A DNA stretch of 64,000 nt from Palsa-504 sp963847965 (GCA_963847965.1 CAWKCG010000015.1:101419-165418), one strand, 5' to 3'. Counted from the stretch's first letter, positions 49,890-59,484 are shown. Translations and numbers: made by a program. Notes: a model not told the origin generated them from the letters alone.

Positions 49890-50541
49890 GTGAGCGAATC
49901 CGGCGATTCCCTCCGCGTGTCGGACGCCGAGCGCGACGTCACGCTGCGGACCCTGGGCGAGCACGCCGCGGTCGGGCGGCTCACCCTGGACGAGCTCGAA
50001 GGAGCGAGCCGGGCAGGCGCTCACCGCCAAGACGCGCGGCGAACTGGCCGCATTGACCAGCGACCTGCCCCAGCAGGCGACGCAGGACCCGGCGGTCCCC
50101 AGGGCCCGCAAGCCGGTGCGCTGGATGGTCGCCATCATGGGCGGCTCGCATCGGCGCGGGCGGTTCCGCGCGGTCGGCAGCGTCAACTCCGTCTCGATCA
50201 TGGGCGGCGACGAGATCGACCTGCGCGAGGCTGAGATCGAGGGCGGCGAGCTTACCCTCAACATGTTCGCGCTGATGGGCGGCGCGACCGTGTACGTCCC
50301 CAACTCCGTCGAGCTGGAGGTGAGCGGGTTCTCGCTGATGGGCGGTAACAGTGAGCTCGGCTCGCAGCGCAGCCCGCGCCCCGGCGCGCCGGTGATCCAC
50401 CTGCGCACCTGGAACGTGATGGGCGGCGCGACCATCTACCGGCTCCCGCCGCAGGCGCGCGGCCTGCCGCTGAAGCAAGCCCGCCGGCTGGCCAGGGCCG
50501 CCAGGCGCGGTGAGCTTCCGCCCAGCCAGATCACGGACTGA
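49890..50541 (+). pseudogene. DUF1707 protein with LiaF-like C-terminal domain, one frameshift
   Basis: GTG 49890 encodes the DUF1707 motif LRVSDAERDVTLRTLGEHAAVGRLTLDELE; after an extra base at about 50000-50002 the frame changes and continues ERAGQALTAKTRGELAALTSDL, then a helix-poor domain with repeated IMGG/LMGG turns (beta-helix like cell-wall-active antibiotic response domain), ending at 50541. Such proteins act at the cell envelope; role unknown. As with the preceding gene, a single indel is the only defect. Confidence 0.75.
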
Positions 50542-50800
50542 CCGGATCCGCCGCCGGCGGGCCCGGCCACGAGGCCAGGATGCCCCGCACGTACGCCTCC
50601 TCGGTCTGGTAGACGTGCGCCGACTTGACGATCATCAGCAACCGGCCTACAGACCGCCCGAGCTGCCCGGCCACGTGGTGGTTTTCCCGGGTACCGAAAC
50701 AGGGGTAAAAGCCTTCGCGATCCTGAGATCGCGCGTCGTGACCTGCGCAGCCGACAGAAAACCGGTTGTGTGCGGGCCGGCGGCGACGTGACGATGGGGC
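50542..50800. other. Intergenic spacer
   Basis: About 260 bases with no supported gene. Confidence 0.25.
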
Positions 50801-51316
50801 ATGGTGATGGTGCGCGAGGTGGCCGAGGCGGACTGGCAGGCCCTCCGGGACATCAGGCTGGAGGCCCTGCGGGAGGCCCCGGAGGCCTTCGGGTCGACGT
50901 TCGCGCGGGAAGCCGCCTTCGGCGAGGCCGACTGGCAGCGCAGGATCTCCCGCGGCGGCAACTTCCTGGGCTACCTGCCCGAGGCCAGCGCGTCCGAGCC
51001 CGTCGGCCTCATCGGCGGCTACCAGGAGGAACCGGAGGCCATCGAGCTGGTCTCCATGTACGTGCGCCCGATGGCCAGGGGCCGCGGGGTCGGCGAGGCG
51101 CTGATCGCCACCGTGATCGACTGGGCCGCGGCGCGGAACGCCGTGTCCGTGCACCTGTGGGTGACCGAGACCAACAAGCCCGCCCGGCTGCTCTACGAGC
51201 GCTGCGGATTCGCGCTGACCGGCGAGCGCCAGCCGCTGCCCTCCAACCCGGCCCTCGGCGAAGTCGGCATGGCCCGCCCGCTCCGGCCGGGCTTGGGCAC
51301 GCCGGTCACGTCGTGA
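50801..51316 (+). CDS. GNAT N-acetyltransferase
   Basis: 171 residues. Complete GNAT fold: VREVAEADWQALRDIRLEAL start, ELVSMYVRPMARGRGVGEALI with the acetyl-CoA pyrophosphate loop (RGRGVG), AVSVHLWVTETNKPARLLYERCGF motif B. Substrate unknown. ATG 50801 is used; ATG 50807 is possible. Not coupled to neighbours. Confidence 0.88.
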   Translation: MVMVREVAEADWQALRDIRLEALREAPEAFGSTFAREAAFGEADWQRRISRGGNFLGYLPEASASEPVGLIGGYQEEPEAIELVSMYVRPMARGRGVGEALIATVIDWAAARNAVSVHLWVTETNKPARLLYERCGFALTGERQPLPSNPALGEVGMARPLRPGLGTPVTS

Positions 51317-51321
51317 TCCGT

Positions 51322-51465
51322 TCAGGGCTTCCTGTTTTTCATGACCGTGGCCCAGACGACGACCACGATGGCCAGCACGATGATGAAGACGTAGGAGACC
51401 GGAAAACCGAGAACGCCGTCGTTCCCCATGACGCCGCCGTTAGCCAGCGTCGCTGCGCCCGCCAT
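51322..51465 (-). CDS. Small single-helix membrane protein
   Basis: 47 codons from ATG 51465: a Gly/Ala start, one helix (SYVFIIVLAIVVVVWATVM) and the tail KNRKP. The positively charged end would be cytosolic. No clear Shine-Dalgarno. Function unknown; the helix plus basic stop-transfer makes a chance frame less likely. Confidence 0.45.
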   Translation of the reverse strand: MAGAATLANGGVMGNDGVLGFPVSYVFIIVLAIVVVVWATVMKNRKP

Positions 51466-51518
51466 GGCCGGAGCATAACCCCCCGTACCAGGGACCAGCA
51501 AAGCTAGCGCGGCGGCAG

Positions 51519-52541
51519 CTAGGAGCCGAACTCCGCCCGGACCCCCAGCAGCCGCACCGGCCGCCGCCCATCGAACCGCTCGAGCGCGTCGGCCGCCGCC
51601 CCCTCGATCACCGCGGCGTCCGAGCTGGGCGAGGCCAACCTCACCCCGTGCGTCTCGGTTATGAACGGCGCGTACCGTACCTTCACCACCACCCGGACCG
51701 CGGGCCGGGGCTCGGACGTCAGATCAATTGCCAGCAACCCGGCGATCCGCCGAACCTCCGCCTGCACCCGCGACCAGTCGGCGATGTTCTGCTGGAACGT
51801 CTCCTCCTTCCCGTGCCCGCGCGCCACGTACGGGGAATCGTCGACGTCGGCGTCACCCCGCCCCCGGCCGAGCAGCACCAGCCACGGCCCCGTCATGGGG
51901 CCGAACTCGGCCGCCAGCGCGTCCGGGTCCGCGGCCGCCAGGTCGGCCACCGTGGCAATACCCAGGCCGGCCAGCTTCCTGGCCGTCTTCGCGCCGATGC
52001 CCCACAGCGCGTCGGTGGGCCTCCCGCCGAGGACCTCGAACCAGTTGGCCGACGTCAGCCGGAACACCCCCGCCGGCTTGCCGAACCCCGTGGCGATCTT
52101 GGCCTGCAGCTTGTTCTCGCCGATCCCGACCGTGCAGTCCAGCTGCGTCGCGGCGCGTACGCTGGCCGCCAGCGACCGCGCGAAACCCTCGGGATCGGAG
52201 GTCTCGACGCCCACGAACGCCTCGTCCCAGCCCAGCACCTCCACCACCGCGCCCGAGGACCGCAGCACGTCCATCACCGCGTCCGAGACCTCCTCGTACG
52301 CGGCCCGGTCTACGGGCAGGAAGACCGCGTCCGGCAGGCGTTTCGCGGCCGTCCGCAGCGGCAGCCCGGAGTGCACGCCGTGCTCGCGCGCCTCGTACGA
52401 CGCCGTGCTCACCACGCCCCGCTTGGTCGGGTCGCCGTCGCCGCCCACCACGACCGGCCGCCCCCGCAGTTCGGGATGGCGCAGGACCTCGACCGCCGCG
52501 ATGAACTGGTCGAGGTCCACGTGCAACACCCACCGCCTCAC
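51519..52541 (-). CDS. dinB: Y-family DNA polymerase (DinB/Pol IV type)
   Basis: Error-prone translesion polymerase, 340 residues. Catalytic residues: D9 and D11 in HVDLDQF, D106 and E107 in GWDEAF; the helix-hairpin-helix thumb (LWGIGAKTARKLAGLG) and little-finger domain follow. Family members usually have IDEA-type motif III; here it is WDEA. It ends at EFGS without a recognisable beta-clamp motif, like some short actinobacterial DinB paralogs. Confidence 0.9.
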   Translation of the reverse strand: MRRWVLHVDLDQFIAAVEVLRHPELRGRPVVVGGDGDPTKRGVVSTASYEAREHGVHSGLPLRTAAKRLPDAVFLPVDRAAYEEVSDAVMDVLRSSGAVVEVLGWDEAFVGVETSDPEGFARSLAASVRAATQLDCTVGIGENKLQAKIATGFGKPAGVFRLTSANWFEVLGGRPTDALWGIGAKTARKLAGLGIATVADLAAADPDALAAEFGPMTGPWLVLLGRGRGDADVDDSPYVARGHGKEETFQQNIADWSRVQAEVRRIAGLLAIDLTSEPRPAVRVVVKVRYAPFITETHGVRLASPSSDAAVIEGAAADALERFDGRRPVRLLGVRAEFGS

Positions 52542-52694
52542 GCCTCAGTCTTACCCGGCCAGCGCGCCGTTGATGATCATCCACCCACGCGTAAGGCTCG
52601 AAGGCTTTCTGCCGATGGACCCTTTCGCTACGATGAGGACAGTCAGCCTGGCGTTCATCGACGCGCCCGAAAAGGGCGAAGGGAGATCGCCGCC

Positions 52695-53332
52695 ATGAGC
52701 TACGGGTATACCCCCGACGGTGAGCAGGACAACAACCCCGGCGGACCACCACCGCCGGACTTCGGGGCACCTCCTGGTTACCCAGGCCAGGCCGGGGCGG
52801 CAGGCCCGCCCGGCTGGGCACCGGGACAGCAGGTACCGCCCGGCTACGGTCCGCCCACGTACGGCGCTCCCATGTACGGGCCGCCCGGGTACGGCCGCCC
52901 ACGTATTACCCGGCCGGATACGGCCCGCCCATGTACACCCCGCCGGGAGGACCACCGCCGTCTGCGTACGGGACCTGGGCGATAAGCGCCATCGTCGGCG
53001 GCGTCCTGTTCAGCCTGCTCGTCGGCCTGCCCACCGCCATCGCAGGCCGGGTCTACGGCACGAAGGTCAACCGGCTGTGGGCGAGCGGTGACGTGCAGGG
53101 GGCGTACAGCGCGTCACGCAAGGCCCGGGGCTGGCTGACCGCCTCGACCATATTCGACCTGCTCGGGCTCGTCCTGGTGGCGTTCCTCCTCTTCACGCAC
53201 TCGTCAAGCGCGCCGGTGTACCTGAAGCAGTCGACGGTGGCCCCGGCCTCGGTATCGGTGGTCCCAGCAGCTCAGCAGCCCGTCCAGACCGGGATGATGT
53301 CCGGGTGTCACGGTCACATGGGTGGCCCGTAA
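52695..53332 (+). pseudogene. Pro/Gly/Tyr-rich dispanin (CD225)-like membrane protein gene, one frameshift
   Basis: ATG 52695 reads MSYGYTPDGEQDNNPGGPPPP and a PGYGPPTYGAPMYG repeat region; a base is missing in the C run at 52898-52900, after which YYPAGYGPPMYTPPGG continues the same pattern. Then come two helices, AISAIVGGVLFSLLVGLPTAIAG and TASTIFDLLGLVLVAFLLF, separated by GTKVNRLWASGDVQGAYSASRKARGW, the CD225 signature loop, and an extracellular tail ending at 53332. If the indel is an assembly error the gene is intact. Confidence 0.7.
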
Positions 53333-53412
53333 GGCGGTCCCGGTTCGAGGAACCACCGCTCGTTCGGCGTAATGGTTTTGATCTGCCGCGACGGCGGCGG
53401 CCACAATGATGT

Positions 53413-54867
53413 GTGCTCCTGACCATCACCACGACGCGCGAGCCAGCGACCGACCTGGGGTACCTGCTGCACAAGCACCCGGACCGGCTGCAGGCTTATC
53501 CGACCGCGGCTGGTCAGGCGCACGTCTTCTACCCCGAAGCCACGCCGGAGCGCTGCACGGCCGCGCTGCTCCTCGAGGTCGACCCGGTGGCGCTCGTCCG
53601 CGGGCGCGCGGGCGCCGGCCCCAGGAACTCACGCCCCGAACACCGCGACGGCGAGCTCGCCCAGTACGTGAACGACCGCCCGTACGCCGCGTCCAGCATG
53701 CTCGCCGTGGCGCTCAACCAGGTCTTCCGCACCGCGCTGGCCGGCCGCTGCGACGCCCGCCCGGAGCTGGCCGCCGCCCCCATCCCGCTGGCCATCAGGG
53801 TCCCCGCGCTGCGCTGCCGCGGCGGCCCGGAGCTGGCCCGCAGCCTGTTCGGCCCGCTCGGCTGGACTGTCGAGGCCATCAGCCAGCCCCTGCAGCCAGC
53901 AGAATGGGGCCCCTCGCCGTACCTGGACCTGCGCCTGGCCGGCGACCTCCGCCTCGCGGACGCGCTCAGCCACCTGTACGTCCTGCTGCCCGTGCTCGAC
54001 GACGCGAAGCACTACTGGGTGTCCACCGAGGAGGTGGACAAGCTGATCCGGGCCGGCGGCGACTGGCTGGCCGGCCACCCGGCCAAGGAGCTCATCACCC
54101 GGCGGTATCTGTCGCACCAGCGCAAGCTCACCGCCTCCGCGCTGGCCCGCCTGGCCGACGCCGACGACACCGAGCCCGAGGAACTCGACAACGCCGTCAC
54201 CGACACCGACGCCGAGGACGACCACGAGGAAAACACGGCCAAACCCCTGGCTATCCAGCGCCGCGAGGCCATCCTGGCGCTCCTGAGGGAACGGGGCGCG
54301 CGGCGTGTCGGAGACTTCGGCTGCGGTGCGGGCGCCCTCACGAAGGCCCTGCTGGCGGACAAGCAGATCAACACCGTCGTCGCCATCGACGTCTCCGCCC
54401 GCGCGCTCCAGCTCGCCTCCCGCGACCTGCGCCTGGACCGGATGCCGCCGCCTGCGCGCGAGCGGCTGCAGATCTTCCAGTCCGCGCTGACCTACCGCGA
54501 CGACCGGCTGGCCGGGCTGGACGCGGCCGTGCTCATGGAGGTCATCGAGCACGTCGACCCCGAACGCCTGCCCGCCCTCGAGCGCGCCGTCTTCGGCTTC
54601 GCCGCCCCGGCCACGATCGTGGTCACCACCCCGAACGCCGAGTACAACGTCCACTTCGAGACCCTCCCGCCCGGCGCGATGCGGCACCGGGACCACCGCT
54701 TCGAGTGGACCCGCGCGGAGTTCGCCGCGTGGGCCGCCCGCGTCGCGGACGCCTACCGCTACCAGGTCGCCTTCCGCCCCGTCGGCCCCGAGCACCCGGA
54801 CGCGGGCCCGCCCACCCAGCTCGCCGTCTTCGACCGGCGCCCAGCGGACGGGCAGGCCGGGCCGTGA
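53413..54867 (+). CDS. hen1: Hen1: 3'-terminal RNA ribose 2'-O-methyltransferase
   Basis: 484 residues. N-terminal Hen1-specific domain (1-235), acidic linker, then a SAM methyltransferase (about 265-484) with GDFGCGAGAL SAM loop and the metal-binding EVIEHVDP motif plus a later His (RHRDHRFEW). It methylates the 2'-OH at the RNA break end during Pnkp repair so that the same ribotoxin cannot cut again. GTG 53413 start; its TGA overlaps the pnkp GTG, a coupled operon. Confidence 0.92.
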   Translation: MLLTITTTREPATDLGYLLHKHPDRLQAYPTAAGQAHVFYPEATPERCTAALLLEVDPVALVRGRAGAGPRNSRPEHRDGELAQYVNDRPYAASSMLAVALNQVFRTALAGRCDARPELAAAPIPLAIRVPALRCRGGPELARSLFGPLGWTVEAISQPLQPAEWGPSPYLDLRLAGDLRLADALSHLYVLLPVLDDAKHYWVSTEEVDKLIRAGGDWLAGHPAKELITRRYLSHQRKLTASALARLADADDTEPEELDNAVTDTDAEDDHEENTAKPLAIQRREAILALLRERGARRVGDFGCGAGALTKALLADKQINTVVAIDVSARALQLASRDLRLDRMPPPARERLQIFQSALTYRDDRLAGLDAAVLMEVIEHVDPERLPALERAVFGFAAPATIVVTTPNAEYNVHFETLPPGAMRHRDHRFEWTRAEFAAWAARVADAYRYQVAFRPVGPEHPDAGPPTQLAVFDRRPADGQAGP

Positions 54868-57458
54868 CCGCCGAGCTCACCGCGCCTCGCGAGCTGGCCG
54901 TCCCCGAGCTGAGCCTGGTCGTCCTGGTCGGCGTCACCGGCTCGGGCAAGTCGACGTTCGCCCGCGCGCACTTCAAGCCGACCGAGGTGATCTCCTCGGA
55001 CTACTGCCGCGGCCTGGTCGCCGACGACGAGAACGACCAGTCCGCCACTCCGGCCGCGTTCGAGGTGCTGCACTTCATCGCCGGCCAGCGCCTGGCCGCC
55101 GGGCGCCTGACCGTGGTCGACGCGACGAACGTCCAGCCCGAGGCGCGCCGCGGGCTGGTCACGCTGGCCCGGGAGTACGACGTGCTCCCGGTGGCGATCG
55201 TCCTGGACCTCCCGGAGAAGGTGTGCGCGGAACGGAACGCCGCCCGCCCCGACCGCGACTTCGGCGCGCACGTGATCCGCCGGCAGCGCGGCCAGCTCCG
55301 GCGCAGCCTGCACGGGCTCCAGCGCGAGGGCTTCCGCGTCGTGCACGTGCTTCACACCCCCGAGGAGGTCGACGCGGCCACAGTCACCCGGACCGCTCTC
55401 TTTAACGACCTGCGCCACGAGCACGGTCCGTTCGACGTCATCGGCGACGTACACGGCTGCCTGGCCGAGCTCGAGCAGCTGCTCGGCCAGCTGGGCTACG
55501 CGATCGAGCGCGACGCCGCGGGGCGGCCCGTCGCGGCGCACCACCCGGACCGGCGCGCCGTGTTCCTCGGCAACCTGGTCGACCGCGGCCCCGACACCCC
55601 GGGCGTCCTCCGCCTGGTCATGGGGATGGCCGCGGCCGGGGACGCCCTCTGCGTGCTGGGCAACCACGAGGCCAAGCTGCTGCGCGCCCTGCGCGGCAAG
55701 AACGTGCAGCGCACCCACGGCCTGGCCGAGTCCATGGAGCAGCTCGCCGCCGAGCCCGAGGAGTTCCGCGCCGAGGTGGACCGGTTCATCGACGGCCTGA
55801 TCAGCCACTACGTGCTCGACGCGGGCAGGCTGGTGGTCGCGCACGCCGGCCTCATCGAGCGCTACCAGGGCCGTGCGTCCGGCCGCGTCCGCGAGTTCTG
55901 CCTCTACGGGCAGACCACCGGCGAGACGGACGAGTACGGCCTGCCGGTCCGTTACCCGTGGGCGCAGGAGTACCGCGGCCGCGCCATGGTGCTGTACGGC
56001 CACACCCCGGTCCCGGAAACCGAGTGGCTGAACAACACCATGTGCCTGGATACCGGCTGCGTCTTCGGCGGCCGCCTCACCGCCCTTCTTTATCCCGAAC
56101 GAGCGGTGGTATCAGTCCCCGCGGCCCGCGTCTACCATCCCGCGGCGAAGCCCTTCCCGGCGGGCGCCCCGTCCCGGTCGCCGGATCCCGCCAGCGCGCG
56201 CCGCGAGCCAGACGTCCTGGACATCGGGGACGTCTCCGGGGCGCGGGTGATCCAGACCGCGTACCTGTCCCGCCTGAGCGTCCGCGAGGACCACGCCGCG
56301 GCCGCGCTTGAGGTGATGAGCCGGTTCGCCATCGACCCGCGCTGGCTGCTGTACCTGCCCCCGACGATGAGCCCCGTCGCGACCTCGCCGCGCGACGACC
56401 TGCTCGAGCACCCGGATCAGGCCTTCGAGGCGTACCGCCGCGACGGCGTGACCGAGGCCCTGTGCGAGGAAAAGCACATGGGCTCGCGCGCCGTCCTGCT
56501 CGTGTGCCGGTCCCCGGACGCCGCGCGGTCGCGGTTCGGCGTGCCCGAGCCCGACGCTCCCGGCGCGGTCTGGACCAGGACAGGCCGGCCGTTCTTCGCG
56601 CCGGAGCGGACCGCCTTGCTGATCGAAGCGGTGCGCGCGGCCGCCGAGCAGGCCGGGTTGTTCGGCGAGCTGGGTACGTCCTGGCTCCTGTTCGACGCCG
56701 AACTCCTGCCCTGGAACGTCAAGGCCGCCCAGCTCCTGCGCGACCAGTACGCCGCCGTCGGCGCCGCCGCCCGGGCCTCGCTCCCCGCCGCCGTGGCCGC
56801 CCTGGAGCAGGCCGCCGCCCGGGCGCAGACTCCAGACCTGGGCGCCCTGCTGGACCGGACCCGCGCCCGGCTGGTCAACGCCGAGGCGTTCACCGCCGCG
56901 TACCTGCGCTACTGCTGGCCCACCGAAGGCCTGGCCGGGGTGCGCGTCGCCCCGTTCCAGCTGCTCGCGTCCGAGGGCGCCGCCCACCACGAGCGACCGC
57001 ACGCCTGGCACCTCGCCGTGGCCGACCGGCTCGCCGCGGCCGATCCGGACCTGATCGCCACGACCCGCCGCATCGCCGTCCGGACTGACGAGCCGGACTC
57101 TGTCGCCGCCGCGACCCGCTGGTGGGAGGACCTGGCCGCGGCCGGGGGAGAAGGCATGGTGGTCAAGCCCGCCGCGAACCTGACCCGCGGCCCGCACGGG
57201 CTGGTCCAGCCGGGCCTGAAGGTCCGCGGGCGCGAGTACCTGCGCATCATCTACGGCCCGGACTACACCGAGTCGGCCAACCTGGCCCGGCTTCGCGAGC
57301 GCGGGCTCGGCCACAAGCGCTCGCTCGCCCTCCGCGAGTACGCCCTGGGCCTGGAGGCGCTGGACCGCGCGGCGCGCGGCGAGCCGCTCTGGCGCGTCCA
57401 CGAGTGCGTCTTCGCCGTCCTGGCCCTGGAGTCCGAGCCCGTCGACCCGCGCCTGTGA
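54864..57458 (+). CDS. pnkp: Polynucleotide kinase-phosphatase (Pnkp), phosphatase Asp replaced by Asn
   Basis: 864 residues, three domains for RNA repair: 5' kinase with P-loop GVTGSGKST (23-31), metallophosphatase (about 190-420) and ligase with nucleotidyl-acceptor K537 in EKHMGSR. In the phosphatase, D195, H197, R241, N267 and H268 align with essential residues of the Clostridium enzyme, but residue 237 is Asn (codon AAC 55572-55574; GNLVDRG) where the bridging metal ligand is Asp (GDLVDRG). Start GTG 54864 in the GTGA overlap with hen1. Confidence 0.92.
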   Translation: MTAELTAPRELAVPELSLVVLVGVTGSGKSTFARAHFKPTEVISSDYCRGLVADDENDQSATPAAFEVLHFIAGQRLAAGRLTVVDATNVQPEARRGLVTLAREYDVLPVAIVLDLPEKVCAERNAARPDRDFGAHVIRRQRGQLRRSLHGLQREGFRVVHVLHTPEEVDAATVTRTALFNDLRHEHGPFDVIGDVHGCLAELEQLLGQLGYAIERDAAGRPVAAHHPDRRAVFLGNLVDRGPDTPGVLRLVMGMAAAGDALCVLGNHEAKLLRALRGKNVQRTHGLAESMEQLAAEPEEFRAEVDRFIDGLISHYVLDAGRLVVAHAGLIERYQGRASGRVREFCLYGQTTGETDEYGLPVRYPWAQEYRGRAMVLYGHTPVPETEWLNNTMCLDTGCVFGGRLTALLYPERAVVSVPAARVYHPAAKPFPAGAPSRSPDPASARREPDVLDIGDVSGARVIQTAYLSRLSVREDHAAAALEVMSRFAIDPRWLLYLPPTMSPVATSPRDDLLEHPDQAFEAYRRDGVTEALCEEKHMGSRAVLLVCRSPDAARSRFGVPEPDAPGAVWTRTGRPFFAPERTALLIEAVRAAAEQAGLFGELGTSWLLFDAELLPWNVKAAQLLRDQYAAVGAAARASLPAAVAALEQAAARAQTPDLGALLDRTRARLVNAEAFTAAYLRYCWPTEGLAGVRVAPFQLLASEGAAHHERPHAWHLAVADRLAAADPDLIATTRRIAVRTDEPDSVAAATRWWEDLAAAGGEGMVVKPAANLTRGPHGLVQPGLKVRGREYLRIIYGPDYTESANLARLRERGLGHKRSLALREYALGLEALDRAARGEPLWRVHECVFAVLALESEPVDPRL

Positions 57459-57470
57459 CGCTCCGGTGCG

Positions 57471-58418
57471 TCACTCCGTGGCGAACCAGCGGTCCGCGAG
57501 CGCGCCGAGCGTCGGGCAGTCCGGCTCGGGCAGCCTGCGCATCCACCAGGCCAGGTTGGCGTACCTGTGCAGGAGGGCCCAGGCCAGCAGCCGACGGCGC
57601 AGTGCGGGGCCGAGCTGGTCGCGGGGGTAGCCGTAGGCGGTCAGCGTCCGGGCCAGGAAGGCGCCGTCGCCCTCGGCGACGAACGCCCCGACGGCGGCCC
57701 ATTCGTACTCGCGGTCACCGCGCATCGCGGGTTCGAAGTCGATCAGCCCGGACAGCCGCCAGGTGCCGCCCGGGTCTTCGGTGACGAGCAGATGCTCGCG
57801 CATGACCTCGGTGTGCAGCAGGACCGGTGCCTTGATCGGCAGCCCAACCTGGTCGAGGAAGCCGGGAATCTGGTCCGCCCACGCCCGCGGCAGGCCCAGG
57901 CCGAGCTGCTCGCTCACGACCTCCGCGCGCTGCCGCGCCACGAAGGCCGGCCAGTCCTCGGGCCACCAGCCGGCGATCTCGGGCGGCGGAACCTCGTGCA
58001 GCGCCGCGATCGTCTCGCCGAGGTCCCCGGCCAGCCGGTCCCGTTCCCCGGCCGGCACCCGGTCCCACACCGTGTCAAGCGGGAGGCCAGGCAGCCGGCT
58101 CATCAGGATGTACCCCCACCCGTCCTGCTCTCCCGCCGCGTGCACCCGCGGCGTCGGGGTCGGCAGCCTGCCCTGCACGGCGGCCAGCACCTCCGCCTCG
58201 ATCCAGTAGGCCGGCCAGCCGGCCACCGGCGGGAAGAGCTTGAGCACGAGGTCGCCTACCGCGTACACGGGCCGCGAGCCCGCCGCATACCTGTTCAGAC
58301 CCGCCGGGTCGAGGTCCAGGCGGGCGGCGAGCCGCTCCAGGCCTGGCCGGAGTGCGGGCTCATCCCGGCCCAGCGCGGCGAAGGCTTCCTCGGATGCCGC
58401 AGGCGGCAGCGCAGCCAC
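57471..58418 (-). CDS. Aminoglycoside-phosphotransferase-fold kinase
   Basis: 315 residues of the APH/choline kinase fold; N-lobe Lys in DLVLKLF, hydrophobic GYILMSRLPG, and the catalytic loop LLHTEVMREHLLV, where the usual HxDxxxxN is HTEVMREH (Glu for Asp, His for Asn). The metal-ligand Asp is present in GLIDFE. The altered loop suggests a distinct subfamily or reduced kinase activity. Substrate unknown; converges with pnkp. Confidence 0.8.
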   Translation of the reverse strand: MAALPPAASEEAFAALGRDEPALRPGLERLAARLDLDPAGLNRYAAGSRPVYAVGDLVLKLFPPVAGWPAYWIEAEVLAAVQGRLPTPTPRVHAAGEQDGWGYILMSRLPGLPLDTVWDRVPAGERDRLAGDLGETIAALHEVPPPEIAGWWPEDWPAFVARQRAEVVSEQLGLGLPRAWADQIPGFLDQVGLPIKAPVLLHTEVMREHLLVTEDPGGTWRLSGLIDFEPAMRGDREYEWAAVGAFVAEGDGAFLARTLTAYGYPRDQLGPALRRRLLAWALLHRYANLAWWMRRLPEPDCPTLGALADRWFATE

Positions 58419-58623
58419 GGGACCCCACGGTAGATACGGCAGAGCCCTGCCGCAACCGGATATTAACCCGAGCCCGCCCGGCTGGCAGGACGGTAAAGTG
58501 CCGACCGAGACGCCGCATCCTTGGCTGCCGACCCGGTGAGGATGCTGCCGAGCTCGGCCAGCCGCGGGGGGTACGTACGGCGAGAAAGGACATCACGGCT
58601 TCGGCAGCGCCAGGCGTGCCCGG

Positions 58624-59484
58624 TCAGACGAACAGCGGCTCGGCCATCGTCCGTTCGGCCAGCGCGCCCATCGCTGCGTCGTCCGGCGCTGCCGCGTACC
58701 GGCTGGCCGCGTCGAGCACCTTAGGGAGCAGGTCCACGTCCCCGACGCTGTTGAGGAACACCCCGGGGCGGCTCAGCGCCCACCACACCGCGAGGTCGAT
58801 GTCGTCCTGCTGTTCGAGGGGCTCGTACCAGGTCGCCCGGGTGTGCGGCAGGCCCGCCCAGGGACGCAGCGCGATCGCCTTGATCGTCTGCACCGCGACC
58901 CGCCGCTCGCGGCAGGTCTGGTAGAGGGCGTCGAAGTTGCCGGCGTAGTACGGGTTCTGCATGGTGACGAAGTTGTAAGGGAGCAGCACCGAGTCGAAGT
59001 CAAACCGCTCGAGGCTGCGCCGGTGTGTCGCGGCGATCTGGCTGCCGTGGCCGGTCACGCCGATCCAGCGGATGAGGCCCCGCTCCCTGGCTTCGATGGC
59101 GGCCTCGAGGGCCCCGCCAGGGCTCAGGGCGGTGTCCCACTCGATCGGGTCGGCCAGGGAGTGCAGCTGCCACAGGTCAACGTGGTCGACGCCCATCCGG
59201 TCCAGGGACCGGTGAAGTTCCTCGCGGGCCCCGGCTGCGGTGCGGTCGTCGCCTTTGGTGGCCAGGAAGAACCGGCCCGGTTCGCGTTGCAGCCACGGCC
59301 GGATGCGCACCTCCGCCTCGCCGTAGGACGAGGCCACGTCCAGGTGATTCACCCCGTGAGCGAGCAGGACGTCCAGGGTCTCGTCCGCGACCCGCTGGGA
59401 GACCTGCGCGAGAGCCGCCCCGCCGAAGATCACCCGGCTGCTGTGGTGGCCGGTCCGGCCGAACTCTGCCTGTTCGATGGGCAC
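58624..59484 (-). CDS. Aldo/keto reductase family protein
   Basis: 286 residues of the (beta/alpha)8 NADPH-dependent fold: SRVIFGGAAL start, catalytic D49 and Y54 (HLDVASSYG), Lys in LATKG and His in LWQLHS. The C-terminal cofactor segment is shorter than in classical members (ends FLNSVGDVDLLPKVLDAA), resembling the GPR/YhdN-like subgroup. Physiological substrate unknown. ATG 59484. Confidence 0.85.
   Translation of the reverse strand: MPIEQAEFGRTGHHSSRVIFGGAALAQVSQRVADETLDVLLAHGVNHLDVASSYGEAEVRIRPWLQREPGRFFLATKGDDRTAAGAREELHRSLDRMGVDHVDLWQLHSLADPIEWDTALSPGGALEAAIEARERGLIRWIGVTGHGSQIAATHRRSLERFDFDSVLLPYNFVTMQNPYYAGNFDALYQTCRERRVAVQTIKAIALRPWAGLPHTRATWYEPLEQQDDIDLAVWWALSRPGVFLNSVGDVDLLPKVLDAASRYAAAPDDAAMGALAERTMAEPLFV

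Noticed and set aside
53406..57458. Very long frame suggesting a fused Hen1-Pnkp protein
   Set aside because: The part before 54864 is an out-of-frame shadow of hen1; the real genes are separate and overlap by GTGA.
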